This document shows, one piece after another, positions 10,243 through 20,180 of a stretch of DNA of 64,000 nt. A program made the translations under genes and the position numbers. A model generated the notes under the pieces. That model did no database searches and had not been told where the DNA came from. It saw nothing but the letters and a program-made list of their open reading frames with translations. Within the stretch, counting starts at the first letter, position 1; every line of letters begins with the position of its first letter. The DNA comes from Antarcticirhabdus aurantiaca (GTDB taxonomy: Bacteria > Pseudomonadota > Alphaproteobacteria > Rhizobiales > Rhizobiaceae), in NCBI RefSeq assembly GCF_009765365.1, contig NZ_VTOM01000006.1:186001-250000 (forward strand), read 5' to 3'.

Positions 10243-10994
10243 GCGAGGCGCCCCGTCGCGCGGCCGGTACCGGCCGGCCGCGCCCGAAAACCGCGATGGT
10301 GCTCGCCGCCGGCCTCGGCAAGCGCATGCGCCCGATCACATCGACCATCCCCAAACCCCTCGTCGAGGTGCGCGGTAAGGCGCTGATCGACTACGGGCTC
10401 GATGCCCTCGCCCGCGCCGGCGTGGAGCGGGTCGTCGTCAACGTCCACTACCTCGCCGACCAGCTGCGCGCCCATCTGCGCCGACGCACCGACATGGAGA
10501 TCGTCCTGTCCGACGAGACGGAGCAGCTCCTCGATTCGGGCGGCGGCATCGTCAAGGCGCTGCCGCATCTGGGAAGCGAGCCCTTCTTTCTCCTCAACGC
10601 CGACACCTTCTGGATCGAGGGCTGGCGCGACAATCTCGACCTTCTCGCCGACCTCTTCGACCCCGCGCGCATGGACATCAGCCTCCTCATCGCCAACATG
10701 CGCCAGGCGACGGGCTACGAGGGGCGCGGCGACTTCACCATGGACGTCGAGGGGCGCCTCGCCCGCGTGCCGGAGCGGGACCTGTCGCCCTTCATCTATG
10801 CCGGGGCGGCGATCCTGAAGCCCGAGATCTTCGCCGGGATGTCGCCGGAGCCCTTCTCGCTGAACCGCTGCTTCGACCGCGCCATCGAGGCCGGCCGCCT
10901 GTTCGGCGTGCGCATGGACGGGCTGTGGATCACCGTGGGGACGCCCGGCGCCATCGCCGAGGCGGAGGCCGCGCTGGTCGCGAGCGCCGCCTGA
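10239..10994 (+). CDS. murU: MurU-like sugar-1-phosphate nucleotidyltransferase
   Basis: 251 aa from a GTG start that overlaps the preceding stop. The N-terminal signature MVLAAGLGKRMRP with IPKPLVEV and the metal-binding LLNADTFW are those of the nucleotidyltransferase family. Following a kinase of the AmgK type, the likely reaction is UTP plus N-acetylmuramate-1-phosphate to UDP-MurNAc, the cell-wall recycling bypass that avoids de novo MurA/MurB synthesis. The exact sugar is inferred from context, not from the sequence alone. Confidence 0.82.
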   Translation: MSEAPRRAAGTGRPRPKTAMVLAAGLGKRMRPITSTIPKPLVEVRGKALIDYGLDALARAGVERVVVNVHYLADQLRAHLRRRTDMEIVLSDETEQLLDSGGGIVKALPHLGSEPFFLLNADTFWIEGWRDNLDLLADLFDPARMDISLLIANMRQATGYEGRGDFTMDVEGRLARVPERDLSPFIYAGAAILKPEIFAGMSPEPFSLNRCFDRAIEAGRLFGVRMDGLWITVGTPGAIAEAEAALVASAA

Positions 10995-11069
10995 AGGCGG
11001 CTATGCGATTCGCGTGCGGCCGCCGGCTGCGGTAGGGCATTCTTTCAGCCTTCGCATCAGACTGGCGCC

Positions 11070-14000
11070 ATGCAGCTCCGTGTCCTCTCGATCCCACCCG
11101 GCCTGCCGTTTCTGAAGACGCTCGCGCGCGAGTTTCTCGACGGGCGGATCGTGCCGGGCTTCCGGCACGATCCCGCCGATCCGCTGAAGCTCGCCGGCGC
11201 GACCATTCTCCTGCCCTCGCGCCGCGCCGCGCGCCTCCTGGCGGCCGAGTTCGCGGCGGCCCTCGGCGGCGGGCCGGCGATCCTGCCGACCCTGCGCGTG
11301 GTCGGCGAAGCGGATGAGACCGCCGCCTTCCTGCTGCCCGGCGGGGCCGAGGCCGCGCTCTCGCCCGTGGTCAGCGGCATGGAGCGCCGGCTGATCCTCG
11401 CCCGCCTCGTGCGCCGCTGGCGCCGCCTGACGACGCGCGAGGAGGTGGAAGCCCTGATCGAGCACGACATCCCCCCGCCGGCCTCCGCGGCCGACGCGCT
11501 CTGGCTCGCCCGGGACCTCTGCGAACTCCTCGACGAGGCGGAAAACGAGAACGTCTCGCTCGATGGCCTCGCCGAGCTCGCCCCCGAGCGCCTCAGCGAC
11601 TGGTGGCGAATGACGCTGGACTTCCTCGCGATCCTCACCCGCCACTGGCCGGACATCCTCGCCGCCCGCGGCCTCGTGTCGGAGGCGAGCGCGCGCAACG
11701 CCGCCGAGCGCGCGCTTGCCGAGCGGCTGGCGCTGGAAGGCTCGCCCGGCGGGCCGATGGTGATCGCCGGCTCCACCGCCACGGCTCCCGCGAGCGTCGA
11801 GCTGATGCGCGCGGTCGCCCGCCTGCCGAACGGCGCCCTCGTCCTGCCCGGCCTCGACCGCGACCTCGACAAGGCCGGCTGGGACGCGATCGACGTGTCC
11901 CGCGCCATCGCCTCGCCCGGTCATCCGCAATATCCGATGAAGCGCATCCTCGGCCGCCTCCTGCTGCCGCCCGAGGCGGTCGACCACGTCGGCGGCGCGG
12001 ACGATCCCGCCGATCCCCGCCGCGCCCGCGAGCGCCTCCTGTCCTTCGCGCTCCGCCCCGCCGAGACCACCGCCGTCTGGGCCGAGGAAGCCGGCGCGAT
12101 CCCGCCCGCCGCCATCGACGGCCTCGCGCTCGTCGAGGCGCCGGACGAGCGCACGGAAGCCCTCGCCGCAGCCATCGCCATGCGCCATGCGCTGGACGTG
12201 CCGGGCGCGACCGCGGCCCTCGTCACGCCCGACCGCAATCTCGCCCGCCGCGTCGTCGCCGAGCTGCAGCGCTTCGGCATCGAGGCGAACGATTCGGCCG
12301 GCCGGCCGCTCGCCTCCACCGCGCCCGGCACGCTGCTCTCGCTCGTCCTCGACGCGGCGCTGCGCCCCGGCGATCCGCTCACCCTCGTCTCGCTCCTCAA
12401 GCATCCCCTGATGCGCGCCGGCATGATGCCGGGCGAGGCGCGCCGCGCCGCCCGCGCCATCGAGACGATCGCCCTGCGCGGGCGCGTCGGCGTGCCCGAC
12501 GTCGCCAAGCTCCCCGAACTCCTGGCGTCCGCCCTGGAAGATCTCCTCGAAGCCACCAACGTGCCGCGCCCGGTGCGCCTCGTCGGCCCGAACGACCGCG
12601 AGCTCGCCAAGACCCTCGCGGCCAACCTCGCGGCGGCCCTGGAGCCCTTGACCGCGCTGCGCAATGCCGAGCCGTCCGAGCTCGGCGACGTCGCCCCGCT
12701 CGTCACCCGCGCCGTCGAGGCCGCGGCGGCCGATCCCGAGGGCAGCGCCGCCAAGCTCTACGCCTTCGAGACCGGCGAGGCGCTGGCCGCCTTCCTGTCG
12801 GACCTCGTCCAGGCGCCGGCGACGGGCTTCGGCGTCGAGCCGGGCGACCTGCCGGACGTCGTGCGCGCCCTTCTCGCCGACCGCACGGTTCGGCCGCGCG
12901 GCGGCCTGTCGACCCGCGCCTTCATCCTCGGCACGATCGAGGCGCGCCTCGCCCATGTCGACCTCGCGGTGCTCGCCGGCCTCAACGAGAACACCTGGCC
13001 GGGCGGCGCCAAGTCCGGCGCCTTCCTGTCGCGGCTGATGCGCTCGGAAATGGCGCTGGAGCCTCCGGAGCGGCGGATCGGCCTTGCCGCCCACGACTTC
13101 TGGATGGCGATGGGCGCGCCGCAGGTCGTCCTGTCGCGCTCGACGCGCTCGGGCGGCGCGCCGACCATCGCCTCGCGCTGGCTGCAGCGCCTCCTCGCAG
13201 TGGCGGGCAAGGAGGGCGCGGCCGCCATGCGCCGCGAGGGCGAGCCCTATCTGGCGCACGCCGTCGGCATCGACCGGCCGGCACCCGGCGCCCCGGCGCC
13301 CGCACCCAGCCCGCGGCCCGCCCCGCGTCCGCCGCTCGGCTTCCGTCCGACGAGCTATTCGGTGACCGAGGTCGAGACGCTGATCCGCGATCCCTACGCC
13401 GTCTATGCCCGGCGCGTCCTGCGCCTGGAGCCGATGCCGGACCTCATCCGCAGCCCGGGCGCCGCCGATCGCGGCATCCTCTTCCACCGCGTCCTCGGCG
13501 ACTTCGTCGCGGACGGCAACGATCCGGCGGGCCCCGAGGCCGAGACGATCCTTCTCGCCTATGCCCGCGAGGCCTTCCAGGAGGAGCGCCTTCCGGCCGA
13601 GATCGAGGCCGTCTGGTGGCCGCGCATGGAGGCGATGGCGCGCAACGTCGTCGCCTGGGAGCGCGAGCGCGCCCCCCGCGTGGCCAGGCGCCTCGCCGAG
13701 CTGAAGGGCGCGCTGGACGTTCCCGACATCGAGGTGAAGCTGACGGGCCGCGCCGACCGGGTCGACGTGATGACCGACGGGAGCCTCGAGATCATCGACT
13801 TCAAGACCGGCAGCGGGCCGTCGGTGAAACAGGCCCGCACGCTTCTCGCGCCCCAGCTCCCGCTGGAGGCGGCGATGGCGCGGCATGGCGGCTTTGCCGC
13901 AGGCGGCGCGCCGGCAGCCCCCGTCGGCGAGCTCCTCTTCGTGCGCCTCAAGGAGCGCGCGGTCGAGCCCGAGCCCCTGTCGAAGGCGGCGACGGCCACG

Positions 14001-14195
14001 AGCGAGGCCATCACCGCCGACGACCTCGCTTGCCGCGCCTACGACAAGTTCCGGGCCCTCGCCGCCCTCTACGCCAAGCGCGACACGCCCTATCCGTCGC
14101 GCGCCCGTCCCTATCTCGCCAGCGACTTTTCCGGCACCTACGACCACCTCGCGCGGGCGCGCGAATGGTCGGCGGGGGTGGAGGGGGAGGAATGA
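11070..14195 (+). CDS. addB: double-strand break repair protein AddB
   Basis: 1041 aa, normal for alphaproteobacterial AddB. The N-terminal helicase-like part retains ATILLPSRRAARLL, and the C-terminal PD-(D/E)XK nuclease is visible as DRVDVMTDGSLEIIDFKTG (bases about 13755-13815). AddB pairs with AddA to resect broken DNA ends and load RecA. In this window the usual close coupling of addB to addA is broken by 232 bases that hold a repeat element. Confidence 0.95.
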   Translation: MQLRVLSIPPGLPFLKTLAREFLDGRIVPGFRHDPADPLKLAGATILLPSRRAARLLAAEFAAALGGGPAILPTLRVVGEADETAAFLLPGGAEAALSPVVSGMERRLILARLVRRWRRLTTREEVEALIEHDIPPPASAADALWLARDLCELLDEAENENVSLDGLAELAPERLSDWWRMTLDFLAILTRHWPDILAARGLVSEASARNAAERALAERLALEGSPGGPMVIAGSTATAPASVELMRAVARLPNGALVLPGLDRDLDKAGWDAIDVSRAIASPGHPQYPMKRILGRLLLPPEAVDHVGGADDPADPRRARERLLSFALRPAETTAVWAEEAGAIPPAAIDGLALVEAPDERTEALAAAIAMRHALDVPGATAALVTPDRNLARRVVAELQRFGIEANDSAGRPLASTAPGTLLSLVLDAALRPGDPLTLVSLLKHPLMRAGMMPGEARRAARAIETIALRGRVGVPDVAKLPELLASALEDLLEATNVPRPVRLVGPNDRELAKTLAANLAAALEPLTALRNAEPSELGDVAPLVTRAVEAAAADPEGSAAKLYAFETGEALAAFLSDLVQAPATGFGVEPGDLPDVVRALLADRTVRPRGGLSTRAFILGTIEARLAHVDLAVLAGLNENTWPGGAKSGAFLSRLMRSEMALEPPERRIGLAAHDFWMAMGAPQVVLSRSTRSGGAPTIASRWLQRLLAVAGKEGAAAMRREGEPYLAHAVGIDRPAPGAPAPAPSPRPAPRPPLGFRPTSYSVTEVETLIRDPYAVYARRVLRLEPMPDLIRSPGAADRGILFHRVLGDFVADGNDPAGPEAETILLAYAREAFQEERLPAEIEAVWWPRMEAMARNVVAWERERAPRVARRLAELKGALDVPDIEVKLTGRADRVDVMTDGSLEIIDFKTGSGPSVKQARTLLAPQLPLEAAMARHGGFAAGGAPAAPVGELLFVRLKERAVEPEPLSKAATATSEAITADDLACRAYDKFRALAALYAKRDTPYPSRARPYLASDFSGTYDHLARAREWSAGVEGEE

Positions 14196-14242
14196 GCGTG
14201 CCCCTCCGTCGGACGGCTCCCCCCGTGCAGAACGAGGCGCCT

Positions 14243-14390
14243 CCCCTCGCCCGCTTGCGGGAGAGGGTCCCGCCGGAGGCGGGGGGTGAGGGTGTCGGCC
14301 GCGCAAGCGGCCGAGCGAAGAACCTTCGACGCGGCTGCGCCACCACCCTCATCCGCCTGCCGGCACCTTCTCCCGCCAGCGGGAGAAGGG
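14243..14390. repeat. intergenic multi-hairpin repeat, copy A
   Basis: One of three related elements in the window. It starts CCCTCGCCCGCTTGCGGGAG, contains GGGTGAGGGTGTCGGCCGC, and ends CCTTCTCCCGCCAGCGGGAG plus AAGGG. Both ends are themselves hairpins, and the inner GGTGAGGGT can pair with ACCCTCATC. This copy is the most diverged in its second hairpin. It fills almost all the space between addB and addA, inside a probable operon. Confidence 0.85.
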
Positions 14391-14427
14391 AGAAGCTTCG
14401 CCGTCCGCTCCTCCCTGGAGCCCGCCC

Positions 14428-17400
14428 GTGAGCTTCACCGTCAGCCCCCGCACGAACGCCGCGCAGGCCGAGGCCTCCGATCCCGCGCGCTCGGCCTTCG
14501 TGTCCGCCAATGCCGGCTCCGGCAAGACGCACGTGCTCACCCAGCGCGTCGTGCGCCTGCTGCTCGCCGGCGCCGAGCCCTCGCGCATCCTGTGCCTCAC
14601 CTACACCAAGGCGGCGGCGGCGGAGATGGCGAACCGCGTCTTCGGGCGGCTCGCGCTCTTCGCGACGCAGCCGAAGAAGGCGCTCGACGCGGACCTCAGG
14701 AGCCTTCTCGGCCGCGCGCCCCGCGATCCCGACCGGACCCGCGCGCGCCAGCTGTTCGCCTGCGCGCTGGAAACGCCGGGGGGCCTGAAAATCCAGACCA
14801 TCCACGCCTTCTGCGAGGCGATCCTCCACCAGTTCCCGATCGAGGCGGGCGTTCCCGGCCACTTCGAGGTCATGGACGATTCGGAGAGCGCGCTGCTTCT
14901 CGCCGAGGCGCGGCGCCGGCTCGTCACCGGCGGCGGCCTGCCCTTCGGGCGCCAGCCGAGCCAGGCCGAGCGCGACGCGCGCGTGGCCGCCTTCGCCGAC
15001 GCCCTGAGCCTCGCGGGCGAGAAGGGGCTCGACGGCCTGCTGCGCGAGATCGTCTCCAAGCGCGACGCGATCCGCCGCCACATGGAGGAAACGGGCGAGC
15101 TTCCCGGCGCGCTCGACGCGCTCGCCGAGTCGCTCGGCCTGCCGCCCGGCGCCGACGAGGCGGCGGCGCTCGCGGCCGTCTGGCCCTGCCCCGGCCTCGA
15201 CGAGGCGTTCCTGCGCGACCTCGGCCGCACCTGCCTCGCGACCGCGAAGTCCTCCGACGAGAAGGTGGCCGAGCGCATCGACGCCTGCTTCGCGCCGCCT
15301 GCCCTGGCGGAGCCGTCGACGCGCTTCGCCGCGCTGTCCGCGCTGCTGCTCACCGAGAAGGGCGAGCCGCGCAAGCGCATTGTCACCAAGGCGGTGGCGG
15401 AAGCGTTCGGCGACCTCGACGACCGCCTCGCCGCCGCGGTTGCACACGTCGAGGCCATGCGCAACCGCCTGGCCTCGCTGCGCCTTTATCGCGCGAGCGC
15501 CGCGGCGCTCATCCTCGCCGACGCGCTGGAGCGCGACTACGCGCTGCTCAAGCGCCGGCGCGGGCGGCTCGACTTCGAGGATCTCATCGTCGCCACCGCC
15601 GACCTCCTCACCCGCTCCGACGCCTCGGCCTGGGTCCACTACAAGCTCGACCAGGGCATCGACCACGTCCTCATCGACGAGGCGCAGGACACGAGCCCGC
15701 GGCAATGGGAGGTGATGCGCTCGCTGATCGACGAGTTCTTCGTCGGCCAGACCGCCCGCGAGGCCAGGCGCACCATCTTCGCGGTCGGCGACGAGAAGCA
15801 GTCGATCTATTCCTTTCAAGGGGCGCTCCCGCGCATGTTCGCCGACGAGCGGCGGTCGCTGCTCGCCCGCGCGCAAGGGGCCGAGCGCGCCTTCTCTGTC
15901 GTCGAGCTGCACCAGTCCTTCCGCTCGTCCGGCATCGTCCTCCAGGCCGTCGACCGCGTCTTCTCGCTGCCCGAGAACCGGCGTGGCCTGTCGGCCGACG
16001 ACCGCCCGCCCGCCCACGAGACCGTGCGTCAGGGCGCGCCCGGCCTCGTCGAGCTCTGGCCGCCCTTCGTGTCGGGCAGCATCGAAGAGCCGGAGGACTG
16101 GCTGGAGCCCGTCGACGTCCAGCCGGAGAACGCGCCGACGAGCCGCCTCGCCCGCCGCATCGCCGAAACGGTGAAGGGGTGGCTCGGCGACGCCATCGAG
16201 ACGCGCGACGGCCCGCGGCCGCTCGGCCCCGGCGACGTCCTCGTTCTCGTGCGCAAGCGCTCGCCCTTCGTGGACGCGATGGGCAAGGCGCTGCGCGACG
16301 CCGGCATCCCCGTGGCGGGCGCCGACCGGCTGCTTCTCACCGACCACATCGCCGTCTGCGACCTCATCTCGCTCGGCCGCGCCGTCGTGAACGTCGACGA
16401 CGAGCTGTCGCTGGCGGAAGCGCTGAAGAGCCCGCTCTTCGACTTTTCCGAGGACGAGCTGATGGCGCTCGCCCTCGTGCGCGATCCCTTCGAGCCCTTG
16501 TCCCTGTCGCTGCGCCGCCTGGGCACGACGGAAGGCGTCTCGCGCGCCTCGTACCTCGAGCTTCCGGGCCTCAACCTCGAAACCCTGCGCGAGAAGTCGG
16601 CGCTGGCCGGCGACCGGCTCGACGCGATGCGCGACCGCGCCGGCTTCTCCGGCCCCTTCACCTTCTTCGCGCGGGTGCTGGCCCGGGAGGGCGGGCGCGG
16701 TGCCCTGGTGCGCCGGCTCGGCGAGGACGCGGGCGAGGTCATCGACGCCTTTCTCGACCTCGCGCTCGCCCACGAGGACGCGCACGGCCCCGGCCTCGAC
16801 GCCTTTCTCGCCGAGCTCGTCGCCGAGCCGCCGCAGATCAAGCGCGAGATGGAGCACGGCCGCGGCGAGGTGCGGATCATGACCGTCCACGCCTCCAAGG
16901 GCCTGGAAGCGCCGGTGGTCTTCCTGGTCGACCCCGGCTCCGCCCCGTTCCACCCGAGCCACGGGGCGAAGATGATGCGCTGGGAGGACATGCCCGGCCT
17001 GCCGCCGGACGCGGCCCCCGGCTTCCTGTGGCGCGCCTCGACGAGCGCCCGCAACGCCGCGCTGCAGGGCCTCGCCGAGGTCGAGAAGCGCGGCGCCGAG
17101 GACGAGTACCGCCGCCTCCTCTATGTCGGCATGACGCGCGCCGCCGACCGCCTGGTCCTGTGCGGCACGGCCGGCGCGAAGGGGCCGCACGACGAGTGCT
17201 GGCTCCGGATCGCCGAGCGGGCGCTGGAGCCGGTCTGCGAGGAGGTGCTCGACGCGAACGGCGAGCGCCTGTGCCTGCGCTTCGGCTCGGCCGAGGACGG
17301 CGCGGCGGCGGCGGCCCGCGCGCCCCGCGGCGCCGAGCAGCTCGCCTTCGACCTGACGCCGCTGGCCCCCGAGCCGCGCCTGCCGCGCACTCTCGCCCCG

Positions 17401-18141
17401 TCGGGCGCGGCAAGCGCCGTCGCGGTGGAGGCCTCGCCGGCGCTGGAGGAGGCCGGGCCGGCGGCGGGGCGCATGCAGGACGGCGCCTACCTCTCGCCCG
17501 TCCTCGACGGCGGCGCCGAGCCCGGCTTCGCCATCCGCCGCGGCATCGCCGCCCACCGCCTCCTCCAGGTCCTCCCCGAACTCGCTCCCGAGGCGCGCGA
17601 GCCGGCCGCCATGGCCTTTCTGGAATCGGCCGCGGGCCTGCCGGATCCCGCCGCGCGCGCCGCCCTCTGGGCGACGGTGCGGCGGATCATGGAGGAGCCG
17701 CGCTTCGCGCCGGCCTTCGCGCCGGGCAGCCGCGCGGAGGTGCCGATCGCCGGCACGATCGAGGTCGGCGGGCGGCCCGTCCAGGTTTCCGGCTCGATCG
17801 ACCGTCTGGCGGTGAGCGAGACGCGCGTCCTCGTCGTCGACTACAAGACCAACCGTCCGGCGCCCCGCAGCGTCGAGGAGGTGCCGGAGGAATACCGGCT
17901 GCAGCTCGCGCTTTATCGCGCGATGCTCCAGCCGATCTATCCGGGACGCCGCGTCGAGGCCGCGCTGCTCTTCACCGAGGGGCCGCTCTGGATCGAAATG
18001 CCGGACGAGGTTCTCGACGCCGCTCTCCGGGGCGGCGGACGCGAAACGGCGGAGGCGCCGGCGCCCCCCTCCGCCGCGCAAGTAGGGGAGGCGCGAAACG
18101 CGGCGGGGCGCCGTCGTTTCCAGCCTGTTGACGGCGCGTGA
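14428..18141 (+). CDS. addA: double-strand break repair helicase AddA
   Basis: 1237 aa UvrD-type helicase-nuclease. Walker A is SANAGSGKTHVL near residue 27-38; later motifs include LIDEAQDTSPRQWE, VGDEKQSIYSFQGA and MTVHASKGLEAPVVF. The C-terminal nuclease motif VLVVDYKTNRP is intact, so both helicase and nuclease activities are expected. The GTG start at 14428 begins MSFTVSP. It acts with AddB upstream. trxA follows 78 bases later on the same strand. Confidence 0.95.
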   Translation: MSFTVSPRTNAAQAEASDPARSAFVSANAGSGKTHVLTQRVVRLLLAGAEPSRILCLTYTKAAAAEMANRVFGRLALFATQPKKALDADLRSLLGRAPRDPDRTRARQLFACALETPGGLKIQTIHAFCEAILHQFPIEAGVPGHFEVMDDSESALLLAEARRRLVTGGGLPFGRQPSQAERDARVAAFADALSLAGEKGLDGLLREIVSKRDAIRRHMEETGELPGALDALAESLGLPPGADEAAALAAVWPCPGLDEAFLRDLGRTCLATAKSSDEKVAERIDACFAPPALAEPSTRFAALSALLLTEKGEPRKRIVTKAVAEAFGDLDDRLAAAVAHVEAMRNRLASLRLYRASAAALILADALERDYALLKRRRGRLDFEDLIVATADLLTRSDASAWVHYKLDQGIDHVLIDEAQDTSPRQWEVMRSLIDEFFVGQTAREARRTIFAVGDEKQSIYSFQGALPRMFADERRSLLARAQGAERAFSVVELHQSFRSSGIVLQAVDRVFSLPENRRGLSADDRPPAHETVRQGAPGLVELWPPFVSGSIEEPEDWLEPVDVQPENAPTSRLARRIAETVKGWLGDAIETRDGPRPLGPGDVLVLVRKRSPFVDAMGKALRDAGIPVAGADRLLLTDHIAVCDLISLGRAVVNVDDELSLAEALKSPLFDFSEDELMALALVRDPFEPLSLSLRRLGTTEGVSRASYLELPGLNLETLREKSALAGDRLDAMRDRAGFSGPFTFFARVLAREGGRGALVRRLGEDAGEVIDAFLDLALAHEDAHGPGLDAFLAELVAEPPQIKREMEHGRGEVRIMTVHASKGLEAPVVFLVDPGSAPFHPSHGAKMMRWEDMPGLPPDAAPGFLWRASTSARNAALQGLAEVEKRGAEDEYRRLLYVGMTRAADRLVLCGTAGAKGPHDECWLRIAERALEPVCEEVLDANGERLCLRFGSAEDGAAAAARAPRGAEQLAFDLTPLAPEPRLPRTLAPSGAASAVAVEASPALEEAGPAAGRMQDGAYLSPVLDGGAEPGFAIRRGIAAHRLLQVLPELAPEAREPAAMAFLESAAGLPDPAARAALWATVRRIMEEPRFAPAFAPGSRAEVPIAGTIEVGGRPVQVSGSIDRLAVSETRVLVVDYKTNRPAPRSVEEVPEEYRLQLALYRAMLQPIYPGRRVEAALLFTEGPLWIEMPDEVLDAALRGGGRETAEAPAPPSAAQVGEARNAAGRRRFQPVDGA

Positions 18142-18219
18142 CCATTCCGGCGATCCGCTTGATTTCGGGCGGGGGCGCTTCTACCTGATGATCCGAACAA
18201 CGGTTCAAGGAGCCATGAG

Positions 18220-18537
18220 ATGGCTACGACGAAGGTCGACACCAACAACTTCAAGTCCGACGTCCTCGACAGCGACAAGCCCGTGGTGGTGGACTTCTGG
18301 GCCGAGTGGTGCGGCCCCTGCAAGATGATCGCGCCCGCGCTCGAGGAAATCTCCGAGGAGATGGACGGCGTGCGCATCGCCAAGGTCAACATCGACGAGA
18401 ACCCGGACATCGCCGCCGAGTACGGCATTCGCTCGATCCCGACCCTGATGCTGTTCAAGGACGGCAAGCAGGCGGCGATCCAGGTCGGCGCGCAGTCCAA
18501 GTCGAAGCTCGTCGACTGGATCAAGGGCTCCGCCTGA
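18220..18537 (+). CDS. trxA: thioredoxin
   Basis: 105 aa, the standard size, with the redox motif WCGPC (Cys31 and Cys34) and the cis-Pro segment [11 protein letters not shown] ribosome-binding AAGGAG sits seven bases before the ATG, which rules out the nearby out-of-frame ATG at 18215. It reduces disulfides in cytoplasmic proteins. The position after addA and facing folC is conserved in Rhizobiales. Confidence 0.97.
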   Translation: MATTKVDTNNFKSDVLDSDKPVVVDFWAEWCGPCKMIAPALEEISEEMDGVRIAKVNIDENPDIAAEYGIRSIPTLMLFKDGKQAAIQVGAQSKSKLVDWIKGSA

Positions 18538-18570
18538 GCCACGAGCCGCCTCGGCGGAGACGAGTTTCGA

Positions 18571-18604
18571 AGCGCCGGCGGGGACACTTGCCGGCGCTTT
18601 TTTC
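18571..18604 (+). terminator. rho-independent terminator of trxA
   Basis: Stem AGCGCCGGC / GCCGGCGCT with a 10-base loop, followed by a run of seven T. Confidence 0.92.
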
Positions 18605-18645
18605 GTAGGGCCGGGAACAGCGGCACGACCGGAAAGGGCGCTGCG

Positions 18646-18798
18646 CCCCTCGCCCGCTTGCGGGAGAGGGTGGCCCGAAGGGCCGGGTGAGGGTGTCGGC
18701 CGCGAAGCGGCCAGGCAAAAAACCTGGCGAAGCGCCGCGACCTTCACGAACCACCCTCATCCCCCTGCCGGGACCTTCTCCCGCCAGCGGGAGAAGGG
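18646..18798. repeat. intergenic multi-hairpin repeat, copy B
   Basis: A 153-bp element nearly identical to copy C at both ends. Sub-hairpins are CCCTCgCCCGC/GCGGGaGAGGG, GGCCCgaaGGGCC, GGCCGCgaaGCGGCC and CCTTCTCCCGC/GCGGGAGAAGG, with a variable centre of about 50 bases. It lies between the convergent 3' ends of trxA and folC. Confidence 0.9.
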
Positions 18799-18805
18799 GA
18801 AAGCG

Positions 18806-20155
18806 TCACCGCGGCGCCAAGCCGCTCGCCTTGAGGACGTCGCCGACGAGGTAGAGCGAGCCGCAGATCAGGAAGCGGGGCGCGGGCTCGACGCTCCAGC
18901 CGGTCGACACGAGGCGGATCGCCTCCTCGACGGAGAAGCAGGGCTCGGCCTCGAGTCCCGCGTCGATCGCCGCGTCCGCCAGTTCGTCCGGGTCGAGCCC
19001 GGCATCCGAGGAGGCGATCGGAACGGTGAAGACGCGCCGTGCGATCCCGGAAAAGGCCTCGAAGAAGCCGACGGGATCCTTGGTGGAGAGCATGCCGGAG
19101 ATCAGGAAGAGCGGGCGCTGCACCCGGTCCTCCATGCTGGCCAGCGCTTCGGCAATTACCGCGCCCGCGCCCGGATTGTGCCCGCCGTCGAGCCAGATCT
19201 CCGAGCCCGGCGCGGCCGCCGCGACCAGCGGGCCGCTCGTCAGGCGCTGGAGCCGGCCCGGCCACTCGGCCGACAGGAGCCCGGCCTCGATCGCCTGCGG
19301 ACTCGGGTCGAAGCCGCCGCGGCGCAGCGTCGCGATGGCGGTGGCGGCGTTGCCGATCTGGTGGCGCCCGGGCAGGCGAGGCAGCGGCAGGTCAAGAAGC
19401 CCGTCCTCGTCCTGGTAGACGAGGCGGCCGTTCTCGGCGAAGGCGAAGACGTCCTCGCCGTAGACGAAGAGCGGCGCGCGCTGGCGGGCCGCCGTCGTCT
19501 TGAACACCTCCAGCGCCGCCGCCTCGCCCTGGGGCCCGACGACGAGCGGCACGCCGCGCTTGACGATGCCCGCCTTCTCCGCCGCGATCAGCTCCACGCG
19601 GTCGCCGAGATAAGACTGGTGATCGAGCGAGATCGAGGTGATCGCCGTGATGGCCGGGCGCTCGATGACGTTGGTCGCGTCGAAGCGTCCGCCGAGGCCC
19701 ACCTCGACCAGCGCGACGTCGGCCGGATGCTCGGAGAACAGGAGAAAGGTGACGGCGGTCAGGATCTCGAAGACGGTGATCGGCTGGCCGCCATTGGCCG
19801 CCGCCGCCCGCTCCACCGCTTCGGCCAGCACCGCGTCGGACACGAGCGCGCCGCGCCCGTCCTCGCCCGTCCCACCGATACGGTACCGCTCGTGCCAGTT
19901 CACCAAGTGCGGGGAGGTGTGGACGTGGACGGTGCGGCCCGCCGCCTCCAGGATCGCCCGGCAGAAGGCGACGACCGAGCCCTTGCCGTTGGTGCCGGCG
20001 ACGTGGATCGTCGGGGGCAAGCGGTTCTGAGGGTTCCCGAGGTCGGCGAGGAGCCGCCGGACGCGGTCGAGCGTCAGGTCGTAGCCCTTCGGATGCAGTT
20101 CCATCAGCCGGGCGATGACGGCGTCCGCCCGGCTCCCGGGCGCCGGGTCGGTCAT
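18806..20155 (-). CDS. folC: bifunctional folylpolyglutamate synthase / dihydrofolate synthase
   Basis: 449 aa Mur-ligase-fold enzyme that adds glutamate to dihydropteroate and to folates. The ATP loop HVAGTNGKGSV is near residue 50-60 and ALVEVGLGGRFDATNV further on is the conserved central motif. It is the last gene of the trpFBA-accD-folC run on the minus strand, 25 bases after accD, so likely co-transcribed with it. Repeat copy B lies just beyond its stop. Confidence 0.96.
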   Translation of the reverse strand: MTDPAPGSRADAVIARLMELHPKGYDLTLDRVRRLLADLGNPQNRLPPTIHVAGTNGKGSVVAFCRAILEAAGRTVHVHTSPHLVNWHERYRIGGTGEDGRGALVSDAVLAEAVERAAAANGGQPITVFEILTAVTFLLFSEHPADVALVEVGLGGRFDATNVIERPAITAITSISLDHQSYLGDRVELIAAEKAGIVKRGVPLVVGPQGEAAALEVFKTTAARQRAPLFVYGEDVFAFAENGRLVYQDEDGLLDLPLPRLPGRHQIGNAATAIATLRRGGFDPSPQAIEAGLLSAEWPGRLQRLTSGPLVAAAAPGSEIWLDGGHNPGAGAVIAEALASMEDRVQRPLFLISGMLSTKDPVGFFEAFSGIARRVFTVPIASSDAGLDPDELADAAIDAGLEAEPCFSVEEAIRLVSTGWSVEPAPRFLICGSLYLVGDVLKASGLAPR

Positions 20156-20180
20156 GACGGCGAGGGCTCCGTGGCCGCGA

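Noticed and set aside
14011-18081. 1356-codon open frame opposite addA
   Set aside because: Same codon-bias shadow, runs through the intergenic repeat and has no homology features.
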